A stretch of 64,000 bases of DNA from Pirellulimonas nuda (GTDB lineage: Bacteria; Planctomycetota; Planctomycetia; Pirellulales; Lacipirellulaceae): NCBI RefSeq assembly GCF_007750855.1, contig NZ_CP036291.1:3782001-3846000 (forward strand). Direction: 5' to 3'. Shown in pieces: positions 1-8,031 of the stretch. How positions within the stretch are numbered: position 1 is the stretch's first letter; each line of letters begins with the position of its first letter. Made by a program: the position numbers and the translations under genes. The notes under the pieces were generated by a model. The model had not been told where the DNA came from. It made no database searches and worked only from the letters and a program-made list of their open reading frames with translations.

Positions 1-136
1 TTTACTTCCCCGCCGGTGCATTCGTCGTTAGTCTACCGGCATCAGCTGAGGGTGCGATGTGCACGCCCTCTCCCCGCCTCGCCCCGGTTCACCCCTCCAG
101 GGTTGCCGGTGCCCCCCCTAACCTGGAGAAAGTCTA

Positions 137-826
137 ATGCTTGGGAAATTGAGTTGTGCTGCGCTGTGCGCAGCGCTCGTATCGTTCGCCGGCGGCGCCG
201 CGGCCGACCACATCTGGATCAACGAGTTCCATTACGACAACGACGGTGCAGACGCCAACGAGTTCGTTGAAGTCGCCGTCCGGTCCGGCCCCGCGTTCAA
301 TCCCGCTGATTTCTCGGTGCAGCCCTACAACGGCAACGGCGGTGCCACGTACGGCACAGCTCAGCCCCTCTCGGCATTCACCGTCGGCGCTACTTCCCCG
401 ATCGCAGGAAGTGTCGAGTCGGTCACGTTCTACAGCTTCGTCTTCACCGGCACCGACTCGAACGGGCTTCAGAACGGCGCGCCCGACGGCCTCGCACTCG
501 TTAATACGGTCACGCCGTCAGTCGTTGAGTTCCTCAGCTACGAAGGCTCGTTCATGGCGACGAATGGACCCGCCATGGGCGCGACTTCGGTCGATATTGG
601 CGTCTCAGAGACAGACGACGGCGTCCTGACCTCGCTTGGGCTGGTCGGCGCCGGATCCTCTGCCGCCGACTTCACTTGGGCGCTGATTGCGGACGGCTCT
701 GCGACGCCTGGCGCCGTCAATACCGGTCAAACCTTAGGCCCGGCTGCAGTACCCGAACCCGCCAGCATCGCCCTGATGGCCCTCTGCGTCGCCGGCGTTG
801 TGGGGATGCGATATCGCCTTGGCTAA
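137..826 (+). CDS. PEP-CTERM exported protein, lamin-tail-like
   Basis: This 229-residue protein is probably exported and sorted by the PEP-CTERM/exosortase route. The N-terminus is a signal peptide ending near the GGAAAD segment. The mature start (HIWINEFHYDNDG, then NEFVEVA) resembles the opening of lamin-tail-like domains of bacterial surface proteins. The C-terminus has the motif VPEP followed by a hydrophobic helix and a short basic end (RYRLG), the classical exosortase sorting signal. The start ATG at 137 follows a purine-rich TGGAGAAAG. It stands alone, with a hairpin terminator after it. Substrate or partner is unknown. Sorting class is clear; the lamin-tail similarity is judged by eye. 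Confidence 0.8.
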   Translation: MLGKLSCAALCAALVSFAGGAAADHIWINEFHYDNDGADANEFVEVAVRSGPAFNPADFSVQPYNGNGGATYGTAQPLSAFTVGATSPIAGSVESVTFYSFVFTGTDSNGLQNGAPDGLALVNTVTPSVVEFLSYEGSFMATNGPAMGATSVDIGVSETDDGVLTSLGLVGAGSSAADFTWALIADGSATPGAVNTGQTLGPAAVPEPASIALMALCVAGVVGMRYRLG

Positions 827-851
827 CGGCGAGAGGTCCTAGCGATCGTTT

Positions 852-884
852 GCAGCCGCGGGTCGCCAGCCCCGCGGCTGCTTT
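852..884 (+). terminator. Rho-independent terminator-like hairpin
   Basis: A perfect 10-bp stem GCAGCCGCGG / CCGCGGCTGC with a 10-base loop, followed by TTT. It lies 25 bases after the stop of the first PEP-CTERM gene and separates it from the next gene. Confidence 0.6.
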
Positions 885-961
885 AAAGGAGAAAGGTCAT
901 CCCGCAACTTCGTATACTGCAGTTCCGCTCGGTTCAAATAGCACGATAGGAAGATTCTATT

Positions 962-2071
962 ATGAGGCTCGCTCAGCTTATTGGGTGCCTATCGGCCACC
1001 CTTGCGTTTGCAACCCCAGTTTGCGCCGTCGAACTCGCAAGGGCGGTAACCCCGACGCTCTCAGGCGAAACGAACGTCACAGGTTTCTCGATCGGAACTC
1101 CGACGGGGTTCCTCGCCCCGGTTTATACCTACTGGGTCGATTTCGCGGGCTCGGGCGACACCTTTGGCTACTCAGCACGTTTTAACGTTGACAACCCGAG
1201 TACCGACCCCATCGAGATCGATCCGGCATTTGCCTTGCTCGACGATACTGCCGGAACATTTCCGACGGACATGGTCGGGATCGTCAAGTCAACCGATTTT
1301 GATAATTTCTTTGGCATCAGCGACACCGTAAACCCCGACACCAATGGACCGGCCACGGGAGGCACGGCTGTCACGGAGACCGCTCTGTTCACGGCGACAT
1401 GGAGCTTTGACGTGTCCGCGGCGGTGGGCGGGCTGACGATTGGAATTGACCTAGCCGCGATGGGAGACTTTGAAGCCACGGGGAGCACGGCGGATATGTT
1501 CGCCTTCTCATACTCGTTCGACGGTGCAAACTTTGTTGATTTCTTGCCGACGGTTGTTAGAGAAGACATCGACAATGCTTCCTATACCCTCGAAGCCGGC
1601 ACGGTAGTGCTGCTCAACGACCCCGTAGAGGCCGACTCCACGCTGCTGACCAACGAGTTCCGTACGTTCAGCAGCTCAATTGGAGCGGCTCAATCGTCGA
1701 CCCTTTCGGTCCGCTTTACGGGCCAAACTGATGCTGCGGCTGAGGGCCTGGCGTTTCGAAACCTCACGGTTTCTGACAACGACATCAGCGCCGGCACGGT
1801 GGGCGACTACAACAACGACGGCGTTGTCGACGCCGCCGACTACACCGTTTGGCGCGATAACCTGGGCCTGGATGGCTCTGGACTTTCCAACCGCGACCCC
1901 TCGCAAACAGGCCCCGTTGACGGCGCCGACTACAGTTTCTGGAAAGGCACTTTTGGCCAGCCCGCGGTCGCCGCCATCGCCGGATCGTCGGTCCCCGAGC
2001 CCAGCACGCTGTTGATCGCCCTATCGGCCGGTCTGGCGCTCGTCGGCTCTCGTCGGTTTGCAGCTTGCTGA
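962..2071 (+). CDS. PEP-CTERM protein with dockerin-like tail
   Basis: Exported protein of 369 residues. It has an N-terminal signal peptide (cleavage near the CAVELA segment), a beta-rich middle without a domain I can name, then a dockerin-like calcium-binding pair: GDYNNDGVVDAADYTVWRDN and, after a linker, VDGADYSFWKGTFGQP (about residues 280-333). The PEP-CTERM anchor follows (VPEPSTLL, hydrophobic helix, GSRR). Start ATG at 962 follows AGGAAG. Planctomycetes carry many such proteins; the dockerin-like repeats probably bind calcium, but there is no evidence here of a cellulosome. A hairpin terminator follows the stop. Function of the middle domain is unknown. Confidence 0.8.
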   Translation: MRLAQLIGCLSATLAFATPVCAVELARAVTPTLSGETNVTGFSIGTPTGFLAPVYTYWVDFAGSGDTFGYSARFNVDNPSTDPIEIDPAFALLDDTAGTFPTDMVGIVKSTDFDNFFGISDTVNPDTNGPATGGTAVTETALFTATWSFDVSAAVGGLTIGIDLAAMGDFEATGSTADMFAFSYSFDGANFVDFLPTVVREDIDNASYTLEAGTVVLLNDPVEADSTLLTNEFRTFSSSIGAAQSSTLSVRFTGQTDAAAEGLAFRNLTVSDNDISAGTVGDYNNDGVVDAADYTVWRDNLGLDGSGLSNRDPSQTGPVDGADYSFWKGTFGQPAVAAIAGSSVPEPSTLLIALSAGLALVGSRRFAAC

Positions 2072-2101
2072 GACCGCCTTTCTATTGAACTGCTACCGCG
2101 A

Positions 2102-2140
2102 GCGGGCGCCGGGCCTCTAACCCGACGCCCGCTTCTTTGC
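2102..2140 (+). terminator. Rho-independent terminator-like hairpin
   Basis: Arms GCGGGCGCCGGG (2102-2113) and CCCGACGCCCGC (2121-2132) pair with one mismatch and are followed by a T-rich stretch. It closes the second PEP-CTERM gene. Confidence 0.55.
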
Positions 2141-2264
2141 TTGCTAGGCCTGTTTGGTTGTTGGTTCACTGCATCAGTCAGACATAGCCTTCTCGACCGT
2201 CGCATTGACGCGTATTGGGGAGGATCCCACCTGTGGTGGACGTCCGTCTCAGTCCTTTCCCGTC

Positions 2265-2657
2265 TCATGATCGTTGACGTGCTTCTTCATCGTCTCGATC
2301 GACTTCGGCACGCCGCGGAGTGTGCCGCCCCGGAGCCGCTCGTTGGTCAGTTCGGGATCTGGCGGGTTGATCTGGCCGAAAGCCACCGGTGAGTCGTCGA
2401 CCATAGCACAGACGGTCAGCCACCCCCGACAACCCAGCTCGGAACTCCTGCGGTCCCTCGGGATGCATTGCCCACACCCGCGTCTGTTCGGCGGCGTATC
2501 CCTGTGGCCCTAGGTTGCGGGCGGCGTCGCGATAGACCTCGGCATCGAGTTCGGCGTCGGCTGACATGTAATCTCTGAGCGTCATCGTGTCTGGTGAACG
2601 TCTCGCGGACCGCCGCTCACGTTCAACCGCCTGTTCCGCGCTTTTCGTCTTCGCCAT
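2265..2657 (-). pseudogene. Small hypothetical ORF running into a diverged IS630 3' end
   Basis: The first ~75 codons encode a charged protein (start MAKTKSAEQAVE) that I do not recognise. Near 2430 the natural reading appears to shift frame: the alternative frame continues with VDDSPVAFGQINPP and then ELTNERLRGGTLRGVP and HVNDHE before a stop at about 2243. That second part matches the C-terminal region of the IS630 transposases elsewhere in this window ([22 protein letters not shown]), with 17 identities over 30 residues. This is therefore a decayed or recombined locus containing an old IS630 tail. Whether the N-terminal part is still expressed cannot be told. Confidence 0.4.
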
Positions 2658-3454
2658 GTCGTCCTGTAGTACGCCCTGTCGCCCTGCAGGACAAATGGGA
2701 CCTGAATTTGGAAGCTATTGCTCAACCATGTTGCCGAGCGCACCGACCACTGTTATCGAACCTGCAGCCGCTCGCTGCTAGTGCACTGCGTCACTATTGC
2801 GTGAACATAAAGTGATCCCCCGGCGTAGCATGATGAGGCCTCACATCTCACCGGACGGAGCCTTGGCCATGCGGGTAGCGGTTGCGATCACGTTGACGGA
2901 CGACGAGCGGAAGACACTGATGAAGTGGAGCCGCGGGCGCAGCACGCCGATGCGGCTGGTGAAGCGGGCCCAGGTGGTGCTGTTGGCCGCGGCCGGGAAG
3001 ACCAACTTGGAGATCGCTGAGCAGGTGGGCATGGCGCGTCGGCCGGTCGGGTTGTGGCGGAAGCGGTTCGCCGAGGGTCGGCTGGCGGCGATCGAGAAGG
3101 ACGCCCCGCGGCCAGGCCGCCCCAGCCCCGAGCGTGACTCGCTGACGCGACGGATCCTCGAAGCCACGACCCAGACCAAGCCGAAGCAGGCCACGCACTG
3201 GAGCACCCGCTCGCTTGCGGCGGAGCTGGGGGTGAGCGACGCGCGGGTCGCCCGCGTGTGGCGGGCGCACGGCCTGCAGCCGCACCGCGTCAAGACCTTT
3301 AAGGTGTCGAACGACCCTGACTTCGCCGAGAAGGTGCACGACGTGGTCGGCTTATACCTCAACCCGCCGGAGCACGCGATCGTGCTGTCGGTCGACGAGA
3401 AGACGCAGGTCCAGGCGCTCAACCGGACGCAGAGGGGGCTGCCGATCCATCCCG

Positions 3455-4040
3455 CCTCGGCGGGACACTAAACTACCACCGGCTGAAGCCGGTGGGTTTG
3501 GACGTTCCGTGAGATTCGGACTGAAGTCCTCAACTCACGATGGTGGAGTAACTTGGAATCGGTCGTCACCATCGCTTGGTTCGGTGCCGTCCTGCCCGCG
3601 GATGTACGCCGCAATAGCCTCGTCGGTCACGTTACCGCTGGTCGCCACGAAGTAGCCCCGCGCCCACAGATGCCGACCCCAGAACCGCCTCTCAATGTGC
3701 TTGAACTCCATCATCAGCTTCCGCGACGTCTTCCCCTTGATGGACTGCATAATCTTGCTCGGCGAGAGTGTCGGCGGGCACGACAGCAATACGTGCACGT
3801 GATCGAGCGACACCGACCCCTGCAGAATCTCGATGTCATTGGTCCGGCAGACCTCACGCACCAAGTCCCGAACCCGTGTGCCTACTGCACCCGAAAGGAC
3901 CTGCTTCCGGTACTTCGTCACCCACACGAAGTGATACTTGATGTCATAGCGGCTATGCGCACCCGTGCGGTAGTTCTCCATCCACCCAATATATGAACCT
4001 AAAGGCTTCGCCTGAAGGCGAGGGTTTCAGACCCATCGCA
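3455..4040 (-). mobile_element. IS200/IS605-family element inside the IS630 copy
   Basis: About 590 bp not present in the intact IS630 copy. Both ends carry subterminal hairpins, as expected for this single-strand-transposing family: CCACCGGC-TGAA-GCCGGTGG at 3476-3495, and CTTCGCC-TGAA-GGCGAGG at 4006-4023. There is no target duplication, which also fits. Exact ends are uncertain by about 15 bases because the flanking IS630 sequence has diverged. Confidence 0.8.
3535..3981 (-). CDS. tnpA: IS200/IS605-family transposase TnpA (Y1 HUH)
   Basis: A 148-residue Y1-transposase that nicks and joins single-stranded DNA. The HUH metal site is DHVHVLLS (His61, His63) and the nucleophile is probably Tyr126 in AAYIRGQ. 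The N-terminus [15 protein letters not shown] is diagnostic of the family. The length is normal for a stand-alone TnpA and the frame is open with all catalytic residues, so the protein may be active. No accessory tnpB is present. It lies opposite to the IS630 transposase it interrupts. Confidence 0.93.
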   Translation of the reverse strand: MENYRTGAHSRYDIKYHFVWVTKYRKQVLSGAVGTRVRDLVREVCRTNDIEILQGSVSLDHVHVLLSCPPTLSPSKIMQSIKGKTSRKLMMEFKHIERRFWGRHLWARGYFVATSGNVTDEAIAAYIRGQDGTEPSDGDDRFQVTPPS

Positions 4041-4682
4041 GGGACAATGACACACGACTACAAGCGGCACGGCACGACGACGCTGTTCGCGGCGCTGAAC
4101 GTCGCCGAAGGAGTCGTGATCGACAAGTGCATGAAGCGGCATCGTCATCAGGAGTGGATCGCCTTCCTTAAGGAGATCGACGCGCGGACCCCGGCGGGGC
4201 TCGATCTGCACCTGATCGCCGCCCCCCGTCCACAAGAGAACCGGCGCGACGCACAAGCACCCCAATATGCAAAGCTGGCTGAAGCGTCACCCGCGATTCC
4301 ACATGCACTTCATCCCCACCAGCAGCAGCTGGCTGAACCTGGTTGAGAGGTTCTTCGCCGAGCTGACCAACAAGCGGCTCCGCCGCGGCACATTCCGCAG
4401 CGTGCCTCAGTTGATCAAAGCGATCAAGCAGTACGTCGAAGATCACAACAACCACGCGAAGGGCCTGAGATGGACGGCGACCGCAGAGGAGATCCTCGCC
4501 AAAGTACGACGCGCCAGGGCTACGCTCGATAAGGTCACGTCTGATTGATGCAGTACACTAGCTTGAAAGGGATGGTTACTTGGTCTGCAGTGATTGCAGC
4601 GGTGGGCCGCTGTCGGGCCAAGTTCGCATTCGCGGAGCGGATTAGCATCCACCGGCCGGCCGTATACCGAGCCGCGTTGGAA

Positions 4683-5207
4683 TTACGAGGACCGTTTCGC
4701 TCGGCCGGTCTGTTGCAGTGCGTGGTTATTCGGCAGCCCGAGCCGACGTTGCGCTCGCCTTTGTTCCAGCCCGGACATCACCAAGGCGCGAACTGAATCG
4801 GGTAGGCAAGCAAGTTGCCAGGCCCACTCCTCGTTAGCGGGCATGCCGGCGGCTTCTACCGCCTTCGCACCGTAAATCACCGGCCCCAAACAGTGATCGG
4901 CGAAGTGGGCGGTTGCCACTGCGTGACCCGCCGCCCGCGCGACCGCAACAGCCGCTGTGACGGTCGTCTCTCGCGCCGCAGCGTGCGCAGCAACTGCCGC
5001 TCGCTGTGCTACGCCGGTTTTAATCTCGCCCCGAACCCACGATCTTCCAATTTCGATTGCGTGCTGCGGCCTAGAATCCAAACTGTGACGCCGAAACATT
5101 GGCAACAAATGTTCCGCGCAATCAAGGGCCCAGCCCGCAAGCAGCCGGTGGTCGATGAGTGCTAGTGGCCCGCCACGATGGGCCGCGATGAAACGCTTGT
5201 CGCGCAT
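4683..5207 (-). CDS. Putative immunity protein, Imm5-like
   Basis: Predicted cytoplasmic protein of 174 residues from ATG 5207 (GGAG five bases upstream). Residues DHRLLAGWALDCAEHLLP, IEIGRSWVRGEI, VARAAGHAVATAHFADHCLG and NEEWAWQL match by eye the helical Imm5-like family, whose members are predicted immunity proteins in polymorphic-toxin loci. No toxin is next to it here. The last ~15 residues (NNHALQQTGRA) look like translation of a dispersed repeat common at gene ends in planctomycetes, so the original C-terminus may have been replaced. It could be an orphan resistance gene or have an unrelated role. Confidence 0.55.
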   Translation of the reverse strand: MRDKRFIAAHRGGPLALIDHRLLAGWALDCAEHLLPMFRRHSLDSRPQHAIEIGRSWVRGEIKTGVAQRAAVAAHAAARETTVTAAVAVARAAGHAVATAHFADHCLGPVIYGAKAVEAAGMPANEEWAWQLACLPDSVRALVMSGLEQRRAQRRLGLPNNHALQQTGRAKRSS

Positions 5208-6449
5208 CAAACTCCGCCTGCAGGAAAACTCGGCTGTAGGAAGTTTCTAGCTATCACCTGTAGGCGGCAAACGTGCGGCCTGTCACGCGGTCAGCTACTT
5301 GTCATAGTTCAAGTTCTAGCTGATGATTGCTTCGTCGTCACCCCGCTTTCTGCGTTATAGGACGCCCCCGCGTAGCGCTCCTCGAGGCCGACGGCGAGGT
5401 CCGTCGGCTGGGCGCCGGACGCCGCATTTTTCGCGATTTTCTTGGGTGGCGGACGCATCAACCGCGGCGGCCCAGAGGTCCGGCTAAGTCGCAGCGGTGG
5501 ACATCACTTCGTTCAGGTCTGGCTCCGGCCAAGCGGCTGACAATTGACCGGCTTCGGCGGCTCGGCGCCTAGAGCGATCTGCGGAGGTCTTGGCAGTGTG
5601 GGGACACCGCTGCGAGATGGCCGAGCCGATGGTTGATTGATCCGTTGACTTCGCTCCTGGAGCAACCCGCGCCGGCACCTTAGAACCGCAGCGCACACGG
5701 TCGCCCTCCAACTACGCCGCTCCGCCTTCTCGCTCATCGCCTCCTCCTTCCTGGGACAGGCCCAGGATTCTAGCAAGGAAGGAAGGCGACGCTAAGAAAT
5801 CTGTGCTGCGTCCCACGGCGCACGCAAGATATCGATCTGGTTCTGGACGGCGCGATTGTCGCCGCCTGACGCGCGATCGGCCCGCGACGCCCATCGCTGC
5901 ATCTGGGGCCCCGATCGGTCTTGAATTGGTCACCGCTTCGAGGCGCGAGTTGCCCACCACCAACACGTCGGACCTCAAGGTCGAGCTGTTCGAGTGGAGG
6001 GAAGACCCTCTCGATCGCGAGCGGCTCGCACGTCGGCGCCCGCAATCTGATGGCGGCCCAGTACGACTTGCTGGACTGGTCCTACGCCCAGCGGTGGTGT
6101 ACGGCGATTGGGACCCACGAGTCCCTTGCGGCGCTGCGGGTTCGGCTGGTGGTTTGAGCGGTTCTCTCGCCTAGCGGGCCCGCTGCCCACCGGCGGCCGC
6201 CGAGCCGGGGCAGGCGGCGAGGCATCGCTAGAGTCGGCGAGGCGCGGCGAAATCGTCCAGGCTCAACTATGTTGTTAACAACAAACTTACCCTCCTCTGA
6301 TGGCTAAAAAAAAAGCCTCCCCTCAAGCGTGCTCCCCCCTCCCCCGCCGGCCGCGCGGACGCAGCAGCGCCCGCGACGGCCCGCCGGGATTGGAACCGAC
6401 CGGATCACCGAGCCCTGATCGTGGCGCCCTGCCCTCTGCCTGCCGACCG
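5208..6449. other. Long region without a convincing gene
   Basis: I find no ORF with clear family features. It contains a copy of a dispersed repeat (5483-5541, second copy at 44269-44327). It also has a short plus-strand reading frame with aromatic-rich text (about 6049-6157, AAQYDLLDWSYAQRW) that may be a gene remnant, and a nine-A run at 6307-6315 which on the minus strand is a T-tract downstream of the ubiquitin-like cluster. Confidence 0.5.
5483..5541. repeat. Dispersed repeat, copy A
   Basis: The core AAGTCGCAGCGGTGGACATC and the following GGCTCCGGCC recur at 44269-44327. On the minus strand both copies read WPEPDLxEVMSTAAT, so the repeat may derive from the end of a once-coding sequence. 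Confidence 0.55.
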
Positions 6450-6683
6450 CTACCGCCGCCGCTGCACCCGTCGCCTCGGCGCCGGCCTCGACAAGGCCCG
6501 CTTCTGCTGCGCGAGCCTGCAACAGGCAAAGACTCCCCCTACCGCGAGCACGACGACGGTCGGCCAGAACGCGGTGGTGAACAGCACGGCCAGAACAACG
6601 CACGCCCAGAACACGACCCCCCGCGGGGGCGGCCGCGTCCAGAACTCGGGGCGCGGGGCCCCTTGGTTTTCATTACCCAACAA
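6450..6683 (-). CDS. Small membrane protein, last gene of ubiquitin-like cluster
   Basis: A 77-residue protein with one long or two short membrane segments (about residues 23-57, [12 protein letters not shown] then [16 protein letters not shown]) and a strongly basic C-terminus ([12 protein letters not shown]), predicted cytoplasmic. I place the start at TTG 6683 because AAGGAGG lies six bases upstream, inside the end of the E1-like gene; the two genes then overlap by 11 bases, which suggests coupled translation. No family recognised. Its place suggests membrane tethering of the conjugation machinery, which is inference. Confidence 0.55.
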   Translation of the reverse strand: MLGNENQGAPRPEFWTRPPPRGVVFWACVVLAVLFTTAFWPTVVVLAVGGVFACCRLAQQKRALSRPAPRRRVQRRR

Positions 6684-7368
6684 GGGTTGCCTCCTTGGCT
6701 CGAGGGGTTGCAACAATAAGCTCGCTCGCCAGCAGGTTGAGCGACAGGTCGGCGTCCAGCGGCTGCTGGCGCAGCCAACGGACGAATTGGGAGAGCATCA
6801 GCCCCGCGGTCATGCCGGCGGCGTAGATCGTCGACCGCGCCGTGCAGGCGCCCGCCTGGGCCTCGTGCTGCGGGAAGAGCGTGGCCGTGTAGTGCGCGCG
6901 GCTGGCGCCGTCACACGCAGTAAGCACCCGCAGGGTCTCGCCCCGCATCCGCCCGTCGGCCCAGAAGCCGACCAGTCCGCCGCCCCCCCGCCAGATGGCC
7001 GCGCGGGCGTCGATGGAGTCGACGCAGCAGAAGGCCGCGTCCCCCAGCCGGGTCGCCGGGCGCCAGCGGTCCTGCACGGCGTCGACGTTGACCTCTGGAT
7101 CGATCGCCAGCACCGCGTCGCGGCACGCATCCACCTTCCGGCGGCCGACATCGCCGCGGGCGTACCCCTGCGTCGTGACGTTGCTCGCGTCGACCTTGTC
7201 AAAATCCACCAGCCGCAGCCGGCGCACGCCGAGCGACGCCAGCTGCAGGGCGACCTGTCTGCCGACGGCGCCGACGCCGACCACGGTAACATCCAGTGCC
7301 GCCAGCCTTGCTTGCGGCACCAGCTGCGTCTGCCGCACGAAGCGGTCTTCCTCGGCTTCTGTAAACAT
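6673..7368 (-). CDS. ThiF/E1-like ubiquitin-activating enzyme
   Basis: A 231-residue adenylating enzyme that should activate the C-terminus of the beta-grasp protein encoded upstream. It has the Rossmann nucleotide loop GVGAVG (31-36), the acidic [10 protein letters not shown] (55-64) and DVGRRKVDA. The usual Arg of the E1 signature (SNLxRQ) is replaced: here it reads SNVTTQ. The candidate acceptor is Cys175 in [13 protein letters not shown]. The CxxC zinc pairs of MoeB/ThiF are absent, and there is no rhodanese domain or thiamine or molybdopterin neighbour. ATG 7368 follows AAGGAG. Neighbours are the JAMM protease (18-base gap) and the membrane protein (overlap). Confidence 0.87.
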   Translation of the reverse strand: MFTEAEEDRFVRQTQLVPQARLAALDVTVVGVGAVGRQVALQLASLGVRRLRLVDFDKVDASNVTTQGYARGDVGRRKVDACRDAVLAIDPEVNVDAVQDRWRPATRLGDAAFCCVDSIDARAAIWRGGGGLVGFWADGRMRGETLRVLTACDGASRAHYTATLFPQHEAQAGACTARSTIYAAGMTAGLMLSQFVRWLRQQPLDADLSLNLLASELIVATPRAKEATLVG

Positions 7369-7386
7369 CGGGCTCCTTGGGCTTGG

Positions 7387-8031
7387 TTAGTCTGGGGGGC
7401 AGCTCCAGAGCGCCTCCGCGGCCTCCGGGTCGATCCCGAAGAGCCGCTCACCCAGCCCCTCCAGATCATCCCAGTCGGGCTCGGGCTCGACGCAGGCGGC
7501 GTACTGGGCGAGCCACGCCGCGTGGTCGCTGCCGCCGAACGGCTCGTCCCACGCGACCCGCACGGGGAGCCGCTGGCTGGCGCCCGGGCCGGCGCTGACC
7601 CCCAGCCGGGCGTACCAGCCCCCGCCGCGGGCCAGGATCGCCATCACGGCCCAATCGGCCGGCCCGAACACCCGGGCGAACGTCGCCTCGTCGGTCCCGC
7701 TCGGGTGGGGCGAGGCGCCGGGGTGGGTGTGGAACCAGATCCGGCCGAACTGTTGGGGGCTAAGCCCGGCGTCGGCCTGCTGGTCGAAGTAGTCGGCCAC
7801 CGCGGCGTCGTCGAACGCTACGCTCACCGCGCTGCACGCCTGCCGGACCGGCGTTACGTCCCGCACCAAGAGCAGGTCCTCGGGGTCCGAGACGCCGAAG
7901 CAGCCGATCTCGGTCGGGCCCGCGTCACGCAGGAACCTGAGCTTGGCCCACGCGTGGGGCGTCAGCCGCAGCGACCGTCGGGGCCGTGTCCTTGCTCTCT
8001 TGGTCTGACTCTTTCTCTGCAGTACACGCAT
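7387..8031 (-). CDS. JAMM/MPN metalloprotease (deconjugating enzyme)
   Basis: A 214-residue Zn-protease of the JAB/MPN family, expected to cleave beta-grasp proteins from targets or from a precursor. The full JAMM site is visible: Glu41 (GPTEIGCFGV), His101 and His103 (WFHTHPGASPHPS), Ser111 and Asp114 (PSGTD). The start ATG 8031 follows CGGAG and lies inside the last zinc-knuckle codons of the upstream E2-like gene, giving an overlap of about 107 bases in different frames. The C-terminal ~90 residues are acidic and tryptophan-rich with no recognised domain. All catalytic residues are present, so activity is likely. Confidence 0.88.
   Translation of the reverse strand: MRVLQRKSQTKRARTRPRRSLRLTPHAWAKLRFLRDAGPTEIGCFGVSDPEDLLLVRDVTPVRQACSAVSVAFDDAAVADYFDQQADAGLSPQQFGRIWFHTHPGASPHPSGTDEATFARVFGPADWAVMAILARGGGWYARLGVSAGPGASQRLPVRVAWDEPFGGSDHAAWLAQYAACVEPEPDWDDLEGLGERLFGIDPEAAEALWSCPPD

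Larger units (their letters stand above)
2869..4548 (+). pseudogene. IS630 transposase, disrupted
   Basis: The N-terminal half (from [17 protein letters not shown]) has the two helix-turn-helix regions and the first catalytic Asp (VLSVDEKTQ), then runs into the inserted IS200-type element after LPIHP. Coding resumes at 4047 with [17 protein letters not shown]. At about 4220 a 9-base segment encoding the second catalytic Asp (DNYATHK in the intact copy) is replaced by 25 bases. This deletes the Asp and shifts the frame; the last part ([19 protein letters not shown]) is in another frame. Two independent inactivating events make it dead. Its intact twin is at 27480-28565. Confidence 0.9.
2779..4560 (+). 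mobile_element. IS630-family element, interrupted and inactivated
   Basis: Ends match those of the intact copy at 27468-28655: TAGTGCACTGCGTCA on the left and TGATGCAGTACACTA on the right, both with the TA duplication usual for IS630. The interior is nearly identical to the intact copy but is split by an IS200-type element (about 3455-4040) and carries a second lesion near 4220-4245. Confidence 0.85.
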
